DNA from: Cytophagales bacterium CG12_big_fil_rev_8_21_14_0_65_40_12
GTDB lineage: Bacteria; Bacteroidota; Bacteroidia; Cytophagales; Cyclobacteriaceae
Direction of reading: 5' to 3'
NCBI GenBank assembly: GCA_002786855.1
Contig: PCUU01000027.1
Span: 1-42,023 of the forward strand
DNA: 42,023 nucleotides
How positions within the stretch are numbered: position 1 is the first letter of the stretch; every line of letters starts with the position of its first letter. A program made the translations under genes and the position numbers. This document shows positions 1-8,921 of this stretch, piece after piece. Under the pieces are notes generated by a model. The model was not told the DNA's origin. It did no database searches and was given only the letters and a program-made list of their open reading frames with translations.

Positions 1-38
1 AACAAGACGATGCATTTTTTCAAAAGTAAACATAAAAG

Positions 39-66
39 AAAAGAGCCATAGTTGGATGGCTCTTTT
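39..66 (-). terminator. Rho-independent terminator of the metalloprotease gene
   Basis: An 11-bp perfect stem (39-49 with 56-66) encloses a 6-nt loop. Read on the minus strand it lies about 20 nt past the stop codon of the 808-aa protease gene and ends in a T-rich tract. It is symmetrical enough to work in both directions, so it may also end a plus-strand gene entering from the left. Confidence 0.8.
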
Positions 67-87
67 TACTTCTGTTTTGGGTAAAAA

Positions 88-2514
88 TCAATTATTACCA
101 AATGAACACCAATCTTGCATGTCCGTACCGATTGGAGAACCATCAGGAGGAGTTAAGGCGTCCACTGGTTCTACTTCCTTAGGGTTTAGCAAGAATAATT
201 GAATTTTGGCAGCCAATTCTTTATTGAATCCCGTAGCTCCAAGGTATTGATCTTTGATGGCCCTTAAATTATCCATGGCTTCCATTTGGGCTGAGGCAGA
301 AGCTTGTCGGCTCATGCTCAACTCCATCAATTGATTGACAAGCCTATCCGCTACAACTTTTTGTAGCTCTCTGTTATATCCTTGATGGTTGGTTTTGAAG
401 GCGACTGTTTTAAGTTCTTCAATAACATCTGTTAAACCAAGTTGGCTGTTGTCCATTGCCTTTTGTTGGACCAGTCTTGTTGCTCTTTGTGGATTGAAAA
501 TAAAACTCATCGTTGCACCAGCAACGGATTCTCCAGGGGCAACCGCATCAAAAAGGACACCCGTACGCACATTAAATGTTTCTCTTGATCTTCCGAATCC
601 AGGAGTTCTTGGTGGAATAAGCTTAAGGATATGCTCAGGAATAGCCAAATTTTCTGGCTTGATCACATTTACTAATGCGCTTAAAGCAGCTTTTTGCTCA
701 TTCACAGGAACAGTTCGCTGCAGTGGCTGCGAATCCCCTCTCAGCTTGTAATTGTAATATGCGCCACCAACTACTTTCACAGCAGCCTCAAGCTGATAGC
801 GATGCAACATGTACATGGGAACGAAAACTTCTTCCAGTGTGGTCATTGGTCGACCCATGGCGATGTTCTTTTCAGAGAAATTCTGCATTACCACCTTGCG
901 CACATCCATTAATCTATTCAGCTCTTCAACTGGACTTTTTCCACTATCCCAAAGGTGAGAGAAGGGGTGAGCACCACCAACCGCTCTTGAATCAGAATCG
1001 GTTATAAAATGCAAACCCTCTTTGATATAGCCTTCTATAATGGCATCCAAGGCCTTGTTTTCATCTGTTCCATTAGGGAAATCTTGATAGCCATAAGTAA
1101 CTGCTACTTTATCCCATTCGCCAATACCAGTATCATAGGCATTGCTGATATCAATTTTGCCATTAACAAGATCGATTTGTGGATGTGGGTAATCCATTAC
1201 CGAAGCTCTTCCATCTTTGGTATCGGCACTTGAAGCATAGCTATGCGCCAAACCAATGGTATGTCCCACTTCATGTGCAGAAAGTTGTCTTAGCCTAGCA
1301 ATTGCCAATTCCAAGAGCCGTGGGTCAGGTGTTGTTCCGTTTTCGTAAGGCGTAAGTAAACCTTGTGCAATTAAAAAGTCTTGACGAACACGAAGCGAAC
1401 CAAGGCTCACATGTCCTTTGATGATTTCTCCAGTTCTGGGGTCAGTCACGGACGAGCCATAAGACCAGCCTCTGGTCGATCTGTGTACCCACTGAATGAG
1501 GTTATAGCGCACATCCATCGGATCGGCATCGGCAGGCATTTCGCGCACTTGAAATGCGTTTTTATAACCAGCAGCCTCAAAAGCTTGGTTCCACCAGATA
1601 GCGCCTTCAATCAAAGCAGATTTGATGGGTTCTGGTGCACCTCTGTCCACATAATAAATGATTGGCTCAACGGCCTCGCTCACTTTAGCGTTTGGATTCT
1701 TCTTTTCAAGACGATGTCTAGAAATGTATCTTTTGGTAATGTCTTCTTGAATAGGAGTCGCGTAATCCATGTAGTTGCCGCCAAAATAACCCGCTCTTGG
1801 ATCGAATTTGCGCATTTTATAACCGTTGTCTGGCAGTTCTACAAAAGAGTGGTGCATTCTTACCGTCACGGCATCTGGACTTGGGGTTACGCTTCTGATA
1901 AAACCACCAGTAGCTGATCCTGTAAAAGTGATGGTCGCTTCAAATTCAGAGTTCTTCGGGAAATTCTTAAGCATAGGAGGGTAGATGGCCGAACGGTTGG
2001 CATCCAATCTGTAAGAACCTTGTCTTGATCGGTTCAGCGTATTCACTACACCATGCGCGTCTGAAATTAGAATTGAGGTCATATCCACCAAAACTTTGCC
2101 GTTTTCTTCTGCTTCTACTTTAAAGCCTTCCAAAACAGATTCAGCAAAGGCTTGTTTAACAGCTGTTACTTCATTCGGATTGTCTGATACCGCTCTGTAG
2201 TCATAGTTAGGTTGAACCATAAGTATTTTCGGACCAACTCTTCTGAATTCAACGATTTGAGTGCCGCCTAATTGGCCTCTATCTAGGCCGATATCATTGG
2301 ATCCAACACCTGCGGATAGTGAGTTGATGTAGAGAAATTCAGTATTGAACTTGTCTATTTCTAACCATACTTTGCCGCCTTTCTCGTCCCAGTAATAGTT
2401 GAAATAGCCCTCTTTTTTGACCATGTCCTTAGTTACTTCGCTAATGGTTTTTTGAGCCATGAGCTGACAAGCGAACAATGCAAAAAAGGCAATTGATAAA
2501 GTCTTTTTGATCAT
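88..2514 (-). CDS. Secreted zinc-dependent metalloprotease (DUF5117/DUF4953 type)
   Basis: 808 aa with an N-terminal signal peptide (about residues 1-20, ending CQLMA before QK). The zinc site is visible as HExxHxxGxxH at residues 414-424 (H414, E415, H418, H424). It is followed by a Met-turn-like SVMDYP near residue 440, the arrangement of metzincin proteases. The long N-terminal part and overall size match the Bacteroidota family annotated as zinc-dependent metalloprotease with DUF5117 and DUF4953 domains. All expected catalytic residues are present, so it should be an active periplasmic or outer-membrane-associated peptidase; the substrate is unknown. It stands alone, has its own terminator, and is transcribed divergently from the S9 peptidase gene across a gap of about 110 nt. 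The start at 2514 is followed directly by the signal peptide, which supports it. Confidence 0.9.
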   Translation of the reverse strand: MIKKTLSIAFFALFACQLMAQKTISEVTKDMVKKEGYFNYYWDEKGGKVWLEIDKFNTEFLYINSLSAGVGSNDIGLDRGQLGGTQIVEFRRVGPKILMVQPNYDYRAVSDNPNEVTAVKQAFAESVLEGFKVEAEENGKVLVDMTSILISDAHGVVNTLNRSRQGSYRLDANRSAIYPPMLKNFPKNSEFEATITFTGSATGGFIRSVTPSPDAVTVRMHHSFVELPDNGYKMRKFDPRAGYFGGNYMDYATPIQEDITKRYISRHRLEKKNPNAKVSEAVEPIIYYVDRGAPEPIKSALIEGAIWWNQAFEAAGYKNAFQVREMPADADPMDVRYNLIQWVHRSTRGWSYGSSVTDPRTGEIIKGHVSLGSLRVRQDFLIAQGLLTPYENGTTPDPRLLELAIARLRQLSAHEVGHTIGLAHSYASSADTKDGRASVMDYPHPQIDLVNGKIDISNAYDTGIGEWDKVAVTYGYQDFPNGTDENKALDAIIEGYIKEGLHFITDSDSRAVGGAHPFSHLWDSGKSPVEELNRLMDVRKVVMQNFSEKNIAMGRPMTTLEEVFVPMYMLHRYQLEAAVKVVGGAYYNYKLRGDSQPLQRTVPVNEQKAALSALVNVIKPENLAIPEHILKLIPPRTPGFGRSRETFNVRTGVLFDAVAPGESVAGATMSFIFNPQRATRLVQQKAMDNSQLGLTDVIEELKTVAFKTNHQGYNRELQKVVADRLVNQLMELSMSRQASASAQMEAMDNLRAIKDQYLGATGFNKELAAKIQLFLLNPKEVEPVDALTPPDGSPIGTDMQDWCSFGNN

Positions 2515-2562
2515 GATGATTGAAGGTTTTTGTGACTGACTATTCCGTCAATATAAGAAGTG

Positions 2563-2592
2563 TTGAGATACTGTTCCTAACTTTTATATTTT
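2563..2592 (+). promoter_or_regulatory. Candidate Bacteroidota promoter for the S9 peptidase
   Basis: TTG at 2563-2565 is followed 19 nt later by TATATTTT at 2585-2592, close to the phylum's -33 TTTG / -7 TAnnTTTG pattern with one mismatch in the -7 box. It lies 33 nt before the ATG at 2625 and so supports that start over the upstream ATG at 2520. This is pattern matching only, in AT-rich DNA. Confidence 0.4.
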
Positions 2593-2624
2593 TATGGGAA
2601 TCGAAAAAACTTAAACCTGTATTT

Positions 2625-5519
2625 ATGAAATCGAAAATCACACTTTTTTCAATTTTCATGCTGCTTTTGGCCTTGCAAGCCACTGCACAAAAGAAACCTA
2701 TCACTCATGATGTTTATGATGATTGGAAAAGTATTCAATCTGCCAACATTAGTAATGATGGTAATTGGGCGGCATATGCCATTAATCCACAAGTTGGAGA
2801 TGGTGTGCTGGAAATAAGAAATATTAATTCAGAAAAGCTCTTCAGAATAGAAAGGGCCGGGCGATACACATTTTCAACGAATAGTGATTTTGTTGTTGCG
2901 GTTGTCAATCCTGAATTTCAAAAGGAGAGGGCCTTAAAACTCAAGAAAACCAGCAATGATAAAATGCCAAAGGACTCATTGTTCATTCTGAATTTAAAGA
3001 ATGGCGAAATGACTAAAGTGGCAAGGGTTAAGAATTTTCAATTGCCTGATGAGTCGGAACAATGGGTTGCCTATTTGCACGAAAAACCGCTAGAGGAAAA
3101 AGCTAAAAAGGAAGAAAAGAGCGAAGAAGGCGCAGAAGAGAAAAAGGAAGAGAAAAAGCCCAAATCCAAATCGAAGGGTACTGAGTTAGTGTTGTTCAAC
3201 ATGACCAATGGCAATGAACACAGATTCGCTGGGGTTACCGAGTACCAAATGGCTAAAAAGGGTAATTATCTCTTTTTCGAGAAAGATGAAGCAGATTCTT
3301 TAAACCCAGCTGGGGTATATGCTTTTCAAACAAAAGATGCCAAGTTGATGACTTTGAACGAAGGCATGAAGGATTATAAGAAAATGACAGTGGATGAAGC
3401 AGGAGAACAGTTAGCGTTTTTTGCCACAAATTCTGGAGAAAAGGCCGATGATAAATACTTCGGTTTGATGTACTGGAAAGCTGGAGCTGATGCTGCCAAA
3501 ATCGTTGCGGATACAACCACCGCTGGTTTGCCCGAAAACTGGATGGTGAGTGAGAATAGTAATCCAAGGTTTTCTGAAAGTGGTAAGCGCTTATATTTCG
3601 GTACGGTCCCACGCCCTTTCAAATATGATTACGAAGCGGATACTACGCTGCTAGATGATGAAAAACCAGATGTGGATGTTTGGTCCTACAACGATCCATA
3701 CATTCAACCCATGCAAAAACTGAATGTGAACCGGGATAAAAACCGCTCTTACGATGCGATGCTAGATACAAAATCAATGAAGTTCACTCAATTGGGCAAT
3801 ATGCAATTAGAGAATGTGTCAATTGATACAAGAACTGATAGGGATTTCTTGGTTGCCATGAACGATCAAGCCTATAGAGTTCAAATGACTTGGGATACGC
3901 AAATCCCTAGGGACTATTATAAAGTAAATGCGGCTACTGGTCAAGCGACCCTTTTACTTGAAGCAAATCAAGGTTTTGCGTCACTTTCACCTGGAGGCAA
4001 TTATTTGACATGGTATGATGGCGAAAAAGAAGACTGGTTTGTTATGGATGTTGCCACTTCTGCAATCAGAAATATTACTGAAGGCATGGACGTGAGTTTC
4101 GCAGATGAGTTACACGATTCACCATCTCTTCCAGGTTCTTATGGTTCTGCTGGTTGGAGTGATAAAGATGCTGCTTTCTTGATTTATGATCGTTACGACA
4201 TTTGGAAGTTCGATCCCAAAGGCAAAACTGCTCCAGTGAACATGACAAATGCCTTTGGAAGAAAGAACAGAACCACTTTCCGTTATCAGCGATTGGACCC
4301 CGAAGAGAGAACTGTTTCTATGAAAGATGAAGTTTTGCTCAGCGCTTTTCACGAATGGACAAAACAAGACGGTTTCTATACCACCAACTTTTCGAAAGCA
4401 GCCGATCCTTCAAAAGTGCTTATGGAAGATGTAAGTTTTGGTCGTTTGATCAAGGCCAAAAATGCAGACCGTGTGTTGATTACTAAGTCAACTTATACGG
4501 AATACCCAGATTTATATGCGGCAAACAGCTACAAAATGAATGGGTTAAAGAAGTTGACAGACCTTGATGCTCAGGAAGATCCATACAACTGGGGAACTGC
4601 TGATCTCATTGAATTCAATTCGTTCGAGGATGGAGAAAGGATGCAGGCCATTCTTTATAAGCCAGAGAATTTTGACCCAAATAAGAAGTATCCAATGATC
4701 GTGTATTTCTATGAAAGAAGATCAGACAGTTTCCATAGTCACCCAAGCCCAGCGCCAAGCGCAAGTACAGTGAACATACCATATTTTGTGAGCAACGACT
4801 ACTTGGTGCTAGTGCCAGATATTAAATATGAATTGGGTTATCCTGGGCCAAGTGCTTACAACCACATCATTCCAGCAACCAATGCCGTTGTGAATATGGG
4901 TTTTGTGGATAAATCTAAAATGGCCATTCAGGGACAAAGCTGGGGTGGCTATCAAGTGGCTTACTTGGTTACCAAAACCGATATGTTTGCCGCTGCAGGT
5001 GCTGGTGCACCTGTGGTAAATATGACTTCTGCCTATGGCGGTGTGCGTTGGGGAAGCGGAATGAGCCGTATGTTCCAATACGAAAAAACACAAAGCAGAT
5101 TGGGCGGAACTTTATGGGAGACTCCAACACGTTACATCGACAACTCGCCTTTATTCAGGGCCGATGAAATCACCACACCTCTGTTCATCATGCACAACGA
5201 TGCTGATGGTGCGGTACCTTGGTACCAAGGCATTGAGTTTTATATGGCTTTGCGAAGATTAGAGAAACCTGCTTGGATGGTGGTATACAATGGTGAAGAC
5301 CATAATTTGACCAAACGTAAAAATAGAAAGGACCTTTCCGTGCGAATGGGACAATTCTTTGATCACTTTTTGAAGGATGCGCCAATGCCAGAATGGATGG
5401 CAGAAGGTCTTCCTGCCACATTGAAAGGAAGAACGTTGCGCTATGACTTGGTTGATGAAAATCCTAATCAAGTAAAAGGAGAGGGCAGTAGCTTGATAAA
5501 AGAGAAGTCAGGGAATTAG
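2625..5519 (+). CDS. Secreted S9-family (prolyl oligopeptidase/DPP-like) serine peptidase
   Basis: 964 aa from the ATG at 2625, which begins a clear signal peptide (KSKITLFSIFMLLL...ATAQ). The frame is open back to 2520, but those 35 extra residues would bury the signal peptide, so I reject the longer start. The N-terminal two thirds resembles a beta-propeller (WD40/PD40-like strands). The C-terminal alpha/beta hydrolase carries the nucleophile in GQSWGG (Ser772), the acid in the NDADGAVPW segment (Asp861 most likely) and His893 in GEDHN. A very charged Lys/Glu linker at about residues 155-185 looks like a loop insertion between blades. It probably degrades peptides in the periplasm. It is a single-gene unit ending at a bidirectional terminator. 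Confidence 0.92.
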   Translation: MKSKITLFSIFMLLLALQATAQKKPITHDVYDDWKSIQSANISNDGNWAAYAINPQVGDGVLEIRNINSEKLFRIERAGRYTFSTNSDFVVAVVNPEFQKERALKLKKTSNDKMPKDSLFILNLKNGEMTKVARVKNFQLPDESEQWVAYLHEKPLEEKAKKEEKSEEGAEEKKEEKKPKSKSKGTELVLFNMTNGNEHRFAGVTEYQMAKKGNYLFFEKDEADSLNPAGVYAFQTKDAKLMTLNEGMKDYKKMTVDEAGEQLAFFATNSGEKADDKYFGLMYWKAGADAAKIVADTTTAGLPENWMVSENSNPRFSESGKRLYFGTVPRPFKYDYEADTTLLDDEKPDVDVWSYNDPYIQPMQKLNVNRDKNRSYDAMLDTKSMKFTQLGNMQLENVSIDTRTDRDFLVAMNDQAYRVQMTWDTQIPRDYYKVNAATGQATLLLEANQGFASLSPGGNYLTWYDGEKEDWFVMDVATSAIRNITEGMDVSFADELHDSPSLPGSYGSAGWSDKDAAFLIYDRYDIWKFDPKGKTAPVNMTNAFGRKNRTTFRYQRLDPEERTVSMKDEVLLSAFHEWTKQDGFYTTNFSKAADPSKVLMEDVSFGRLIKAKNADRVLITKSTYTEYPDLYAANSYKMNGLKKLTDLDAQEDPYNWGTADLIEFNSFEDGERMQAILYKPENFDPNKKYPMIVYFYERRSDSFHSHPSPAPSASTVNIPYFVSNDYLVLVPDIKYELGYPGPSAYNHIIPATNAVVNMGFVDKSKMAIQGQSWGGYQVAYLVTKTDMFAAAGAGAPVVNMTSAYGGVRWGSGMSRMFQYEKTQSRLGGTLWETPTRYIDNSPLFRADEITTPLFIMHNDADGAVPWYQGIEFYMALRRLEKPAWMVVYNGEDHNLTKRKNRKDLSVRMGQFFDHFLKDAPMPEWMAEGLPATLKGRTLRYDLVDENPNQVKGEGSSLIKEKSGN

Positions 5520-5534
5520 ACTTTGAGATATTAG

Positions 5535-5579
5535 ATGCTAAACATAGGACTTTGGGAAGTCCTTGTCTAGCATTTTTTT
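5535..5579. terminator. Bidirectional terminator between convergent genes
   Basis: The inner stem is AGGACTT/AAGTCCT with a 4-nt loop. The outer stem, ATGCTA pairing with TAGCAT, has one mismatch and small bulges. A run of seven T follows on the plus strand. It sits between the convergent S9 peptidase and haem-binding protein genes and could serve both. Confidence 0.8.
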
Positions 5580-5581
5580 CA

Positions 5582-6058
5582 TTACTCGCTGGCAGGTTCG
5601 TTGGCGATATCCGCTCTGACTGATTTTGCCCACTTTACTAAGGCTGCAATTTGTTCATCAGAAAGATCGGCTTCCTTGTGCAAAGGCACGTAGTTAGGCA
5701 ATGGCATTTCTCTGGCTTCAACCAATTCAATTACTTCTTCTAATTTATGGTCGCGCTTGCGTGCCGAAAAGGTAGACCAAAGCGAGAAGTTAAGTTCACC
5801 TCTGCCTTCTTCGATATGATCACTAATCCACCAATTGATCGGGGCAACAGAGGCATACCAAGGATAGCGCGGTTGGTTGGAATGGCAATCGTAACATGCG
5901 CTTTTCAGCATTTCACTGATTTCTTGATCGACATTGAGTGCTAGAATAATGTCGGTATCTGTTACCGGCTCGCTAATTTTTTCGGGTCGATTAATGAATT
6001 GAATAACGACAAATGCAAAAAGTAAAAACAGCAGAACGTAACGTATGATCTTTTTCAT
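5582..6058 (-). CDS. Membrane-anchored haem-binding (Haem_bd) protein
   Basis: 158 aa with one N-terminal hydrophobic segment (about residues 5-22) that acts as an anchor or signal. A single c-type haem motif CxxCH lies at Cys55, Cys58 and His59, within the CYDCHSNQPRYPWY segment typical of the Bacteroidota Haem_bd domain. The protein continues with APINWWISDHIEEGR and a REMPLPNY segment whose Met118 could be the axial haem ligand. It is probably a periplasm-facing monohaem electron-transfer protein. No respiratory partner is adjacent, so its electron donor and acceptor cannot be inferred. The gene is monocistronic. Confidence 0.85.
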   Translation of the reverse strand: MKKIIRYVLLFLLFAFVVIQFINRPEKISEPVTDTDIILALNVDQEISEMLKSACYDCHSNQPRYPWYASVAPINWWISDHIEEGRGELNFSLWSTFSARKRDHKLEEVIELVEAREMPLPNYVPLHKEADLSDEQIAALVKWAKSVRADIANEPASE

Positions 6059-6158
6059 AAAAATGGTTTGTAATTTTTATGAATATGATGATTTTTTCTT
6101 GAGGAAAGAAGCTCTTGTTCTCGAATTGAATTTTGTGCGTTTGAATGGCTAGAAAAAG

Positions 6159-6185
6159 AAATACCCTGTGACCAGCAGGGTATTT
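6159..6185 (-). terminator. Terminator of the sigma/anti-sigma operon
   Basis: A 10-bp perfect stem (6159-6168 with 6176-6185) with a 7-nt loop is followed on the minus strand by a T-rich tract. It lies just downstream of the 433-aa gene that ends the operon. Confidence 0.8.
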
Positions 6186-6208
6186 CATTGATTAAATCAG
6201 ACTAGGAA

Positions 6209-7510
6209 TTAATTCTGCCCTTTAACTCTGCCTGTTGCTCTAACAGGAGCCACATCGAATACTTCTGAAGGTGATGCGGGAAAATAATGTACCTCTGAAT
6301 TGTTAGTGCTTGAACTTAATCTTTTAATATCAATCTCCTTTTTAAGTTGCTCTAGACTTATGGATCCTTTACTAAAGGCCTCAATTTGGCTTTTGTTTAC
6401 TTGAATACGAACGGCTGCTGGTATTGAGGTTTGTCTAAAACCAGTGTTGAAATTCATGTTAAGGATAATCACCTCATCGCTTTTTACACTTCTTAAAGTG
6501 CGGCCATATGTCACAAGGCTTTCTTTTGCCAAATCAATAAGCTTTTCAAAATTCTCTTCTATTTTCTTATCATAGATAGCTTCTTCCTCATTTAACTTTT
6601 CTTCGTTTCTTCGATCTTGCTCAGACTTATCAGTCCTGCTAAGACGATCATAAGATATTGCTAATCTATTTTTCAAGTCAGAAAATAGACTCATTTCATA
6701 CATTACACCAAACCCTTCAAAGTAGGTCCAAGTGGTACGACTATTTTTTCTAAATGTACCATCAAAAGTAGATTGAAGGACATCGTCTAAAATACCTGCC
6801 ATGATTTTGGTGTCATTGGCTTCATTATCTTCATCAGCAGAAACCTTGCTGGTAATCTTAGCCGTGGCAGCTTCCATGCTCAGTTTTCCACTCAAGAAAT
6901 CCTTGAGTTCTTTAGCTGATATAGAGCTTACCATTCGTTTTGAATTGTCTTTGCCTGAAGTTGTAAAATAGCTAACAGTTCCGTTTGCAGTATTTCTTAT
7001 GGAATTGCCCTTTCCAGTCGAATAATTAACATTAAGAATCACTTGCTCATTGTCCTTTAACTCGGACAGGATGCTACCATAATTCACGAGAAAATCCTGC
7101 GATAAAGATTTAATTTCGTCCTCTTTTTCTTTCAGAAGCACTTTTTCGTCTATCTCCGCGTCCTTTTCCTCATTTGCTTTTGCAGCGTCAGCGAAAATAA
7201 CTTCCATAGAATTGCCATAATTTATGCTGAAAAACACGCCTTTGCCAGCAATGTACATTCCTTTTGCCCCGCGAGAGGAATAAAATACGCCTTCTCTGGA
7301 TCCTTTGAATAAATCGTTCAGTACGTTTTGCAGAATCACAATGTCTCTGTCCATTTTCGGTAGTTTGGATAAGTCTTGGTCTCTAGAAGTAAGTCCAAAT
7401 CCACTAACTACAGTTGGCGTATTGTCTACAAACCTTTGAGCATTTACTGTACTGCTAAACATTATTGTAAATGCTAAAGCGAGTCCTTTGATTGTTGTTT
7501 TCATTTTCAT
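6209..7510 (-). CDS. Secreted protein with two copies of an unrecognised domain
   Basis: 433 aa with a signal peptide (about residues 1-24, ending VNAQ). I do not recognise the family. Two units of about 160 residues (roughly 56-220 and 236-395) share a pattern. Each has an amphipathic helix ending xxLxxLF or xxVLQS, then a G-x-G-V strand preceded by an aromatic, a highly charged probable coiled coil (110-140 and 295-330), a helix ending in TYGRxLR or NYGSxLS, the strand ExVILNxNxxTG, and a C-terminal Ser-[AQ]-x-x-[IL]-x-x-[FL] helix followed by GKLS or GSIS. The same pattern occurs once in the neighbouring 202-aa protein. It is the last gene of the sigma/anti-sigma operon, 18 nt after its neighbour, so it is probably a periplasmic sensor or effector of that stress pathway. 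A role is inferred from position only. Confidence 0.8.
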   Translation of the reverse strand: MKMKTTIKGLALAFTIMFSSTVNAQRFVDNTPTVVSGFGLTSRDQDLSKLPKMDRDIVILQNVLNDLFKGSREGVFYSSRGAKGMYIAGKGVFFSINYGNSMEVIFADAAKANEEKDAEIDEKVLLKEKEDEIKSLSQDFLVNYGSILSELKDNEQVILNVNYSTGKGNSIRNTANGTVSYFTTSGKDNSKRMVSSISAKELKDFLSGKLSMEAATAKITSKVSADEDNEANDTKIMAGILDDVLQSTFDGTFRKNSRTTWTYFEGFGVMYEMSLFSDLKNRLAISYDRLSRTDKSEQDRRNEEKLNEEEAIYDKKIEENFEKLIDLAKESLVTYGRTLRSVKSDEVIILNMNFNTGFRQTSIPAAVRIQVNKSQIEAFSKGSISLEQLKKEIDIKRLSSSTNNSEVHYFPASPSEVFDVAPVRATGRVKGQN

Positions 7511-7528
7511 GATTTTGATATTTGAGTG

Positions 7529-8137
7529 TTATTTTTTTTCGATTAAAATTCTTTCTGAAAATTGAGTTTCATTCAATTCGCCATTATCAAGCGCATATAA
7601 ATCGCTCATTTTAATTTTTACGCTTAGGTGATAAGCCCTCGATCCCGATTTTGGGCTTAGTGCTTTTTCCTTTCCATTGAAAGTCCTTTTTGCATCAGCG
7701 ATATTGAGCACTATGGCGAAGGTTTCGTTCGGCTTTAGTTTTGGCAGATAAGAGCGAAATTCAACCACAAACTTTGAAATCGCCATTTCGAGTCGCTTCT
7801 GCTGCAGATTGATGATTTCTTCAGTATAAAAAGTGTCCAAAATTTCATCATCTCCCATTTTGAAGTTATTGAACTGGGTATTCATTAGAATTTCAGCATT
7901 GGGGGCTTCAACCGTTATTTCTACGCCCTTACCTTCGGTATAAGTGGCTTCAGTTCCTCGGATGTTATTAAGCAATGGTGCTTCGTCATACTTTTTTAGG
8001 TAGTTTTCGAAAGTCACCCTAGTGATTTCCATGTCGCGCTTAATTGGGCTGAAGCCCTCAGTTTTGATTTGTGCCTGCATTTTAATGCCGACCATAAGGC
8101 AAATTAGCAAGACTAGGTATTTTGAGTTTTTGACCAT
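7529..8137 (-). CDS. Secreted protein with a single copy of the same unrecognised domain
   Basis: 202 aa with a signal peptide (about residues 1-22, MQAQ). One domain unit covers about residues 36-197. It has an N-terminal helix, a TYTEGKGVEI strand that matches AGKGVFF and EGFGVMY in the 433-aa protein, a charged middle, the helix VVEFRSYLPKLK, the strand NETFAIVLNI, and a final KMSDLYALDNGELNE segment that parallels SAKELKDFLSGKLS. The start codon comes one base after the anti-sigma stop, so the two are probably translationally coupled. I do not recognise it as a named family. By position it could modulate the anti-sigma factor's periplasmic domain or be a regulon product; neither can be settled from sequence. 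Confidence 0.82.
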   Translation of the reverse strand: MVKNSKYLVLLICLMVGIKMQAQIKTEGFSPIKRDMEITRVTFENYLKKYDEAPLLNNIRGTEATYTEGKGVEITVEAPNAEILMNTQFNNFKMGDDEILDTFYTEEIINLQQKRLEMAISKFVVEFRSYLPKLKPNETFAIVLNIADAKRTFNGKEKALSPKSGSRAYHLSVKIKMSDLYALDNGELNETQFSERILIEKK

Positions 8138-8138
8138 T

Positions 8139-8921
8139 TTATTTGTTGTTTGGGTTTCGAGTATTGGCAGCGATAATGTCGACTTTCTCAGAAAGGATAT
8201 TTAAAGCATCTTCCATATTGAATTGTCTTGTTATGGTTGCGTCTTCAAGGTTGCTAAAGGCTGCTTGAATGTTTCTTAAATCTTCGATGCGCTGGTTGTC
8301 CCAATTGTTTGAAAAGCTGACCACAATTTCTTTGAGAACATCACGATAGTTACCAGTTAGCTTGTCGTTTAAGTTTGTCATCTGCTGTAGCAGTGCTTCT
8401 TTTTCTTGATTGAAGATGTTTCTTACTACCTCTTGACTGTTATAATTGGCCTGAAGTGTTTGCATTTCATACCCAAGGCTATCTTCGACAGACTTTAAGC
8501 GATTCGACATATAATCGAACATAAGTTGCCTGTCTTGATTGATCAAATCAGCCACTTGTTGTTCGGTCAGTCCATTTTTGATTTCGCCAAAAGCAACTTG
8601 AAATCCATTTTCGTTAGACTGTACATTGAAGCCAGAAAGCCAACCAAAAGTGATCAACAATAGGAGAGTAGCCGCAATTGCCACATACTTTCTCCAATAC
8701 AACCACTCACTATTGCCTTGCGGAATCAATAATGGAATGTTATTGGGTAAAACTTCATCTTCTAAATCTGAAAAGATCAGACGAGTGCTTTCCAAAGCTT
8801 CTAGTTCTTCTTTGGCTTTAGGGTTCTCTTTTAAATAAGCTTCAATCTGAACCTTTAAATCTGGCTCAATCTCATCGTAGAGATAGGCCATCAATTCTTC
8901 ATTTGTTGGTTTATAGCTCAT
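8139..8921 (-). CDS. Membrane-bound anti-sigma factor, zinc-less
   Basis: 260 aa. The N-terminal cytoplasmic part (about 1-75) begins with the TNEELMAYLYDEI pattern seen at the start of Bacteroidota anti-sigma domains. It contains no cysteine at all, so it is not a HxxxCxxC zinc anti-sigma domain. One transmembrane helix lies at about residues 80-97. A roughly 160-residue periplasmic part follows, predicted largely helical and rich in Gln/Asn, likely a coiled coil. The gene overlaps the upstream ECF sigma gene by 11 nt, the usual coupling of sigma and cognate anti-sigma. It should bind and hold the sigma factor at the membrane and release it on an envelope signal. The signal and any protease are unknown. 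Confidence 0.82.
   Translation of the reverse strand: MSYKPTNEELMAYLYDEIEPDLKVQIEAYLKENPKAKEELEALESTRLIFSDLEDEVLPNNIPLLIPQGNSEWLYWRKYVAIAATLLLLITFGWLSGFNVQSNENGFQVAFGEIKNGLTEQQVADLINQDRQLMFDYMSNRLKSVEDSLGYEMQTLQANYNSQEVVRNIFNQEKEALLQQMTNLNDKLTGNYRDVLKEIVVSFSNNWDNQRIEDLRNIQAAFSNLEDATITRQFNMEDALNILSEKVDIIAANTRNPNNK

Noticed and set aside
1381-1917. 178-codon plus-strand frame
   Set aside because: It is antisense to the metalloprotease gene, whose zinc motif and domains fix the coding strand; the amino-acid composition looks like a shadow.
2520-2624. 35-codon upstream extension of the S9 peptidase
   Set aside because: It would put the signal peptide inside the protein and covers the candidate promoter; the ATG at 2625 fits better.
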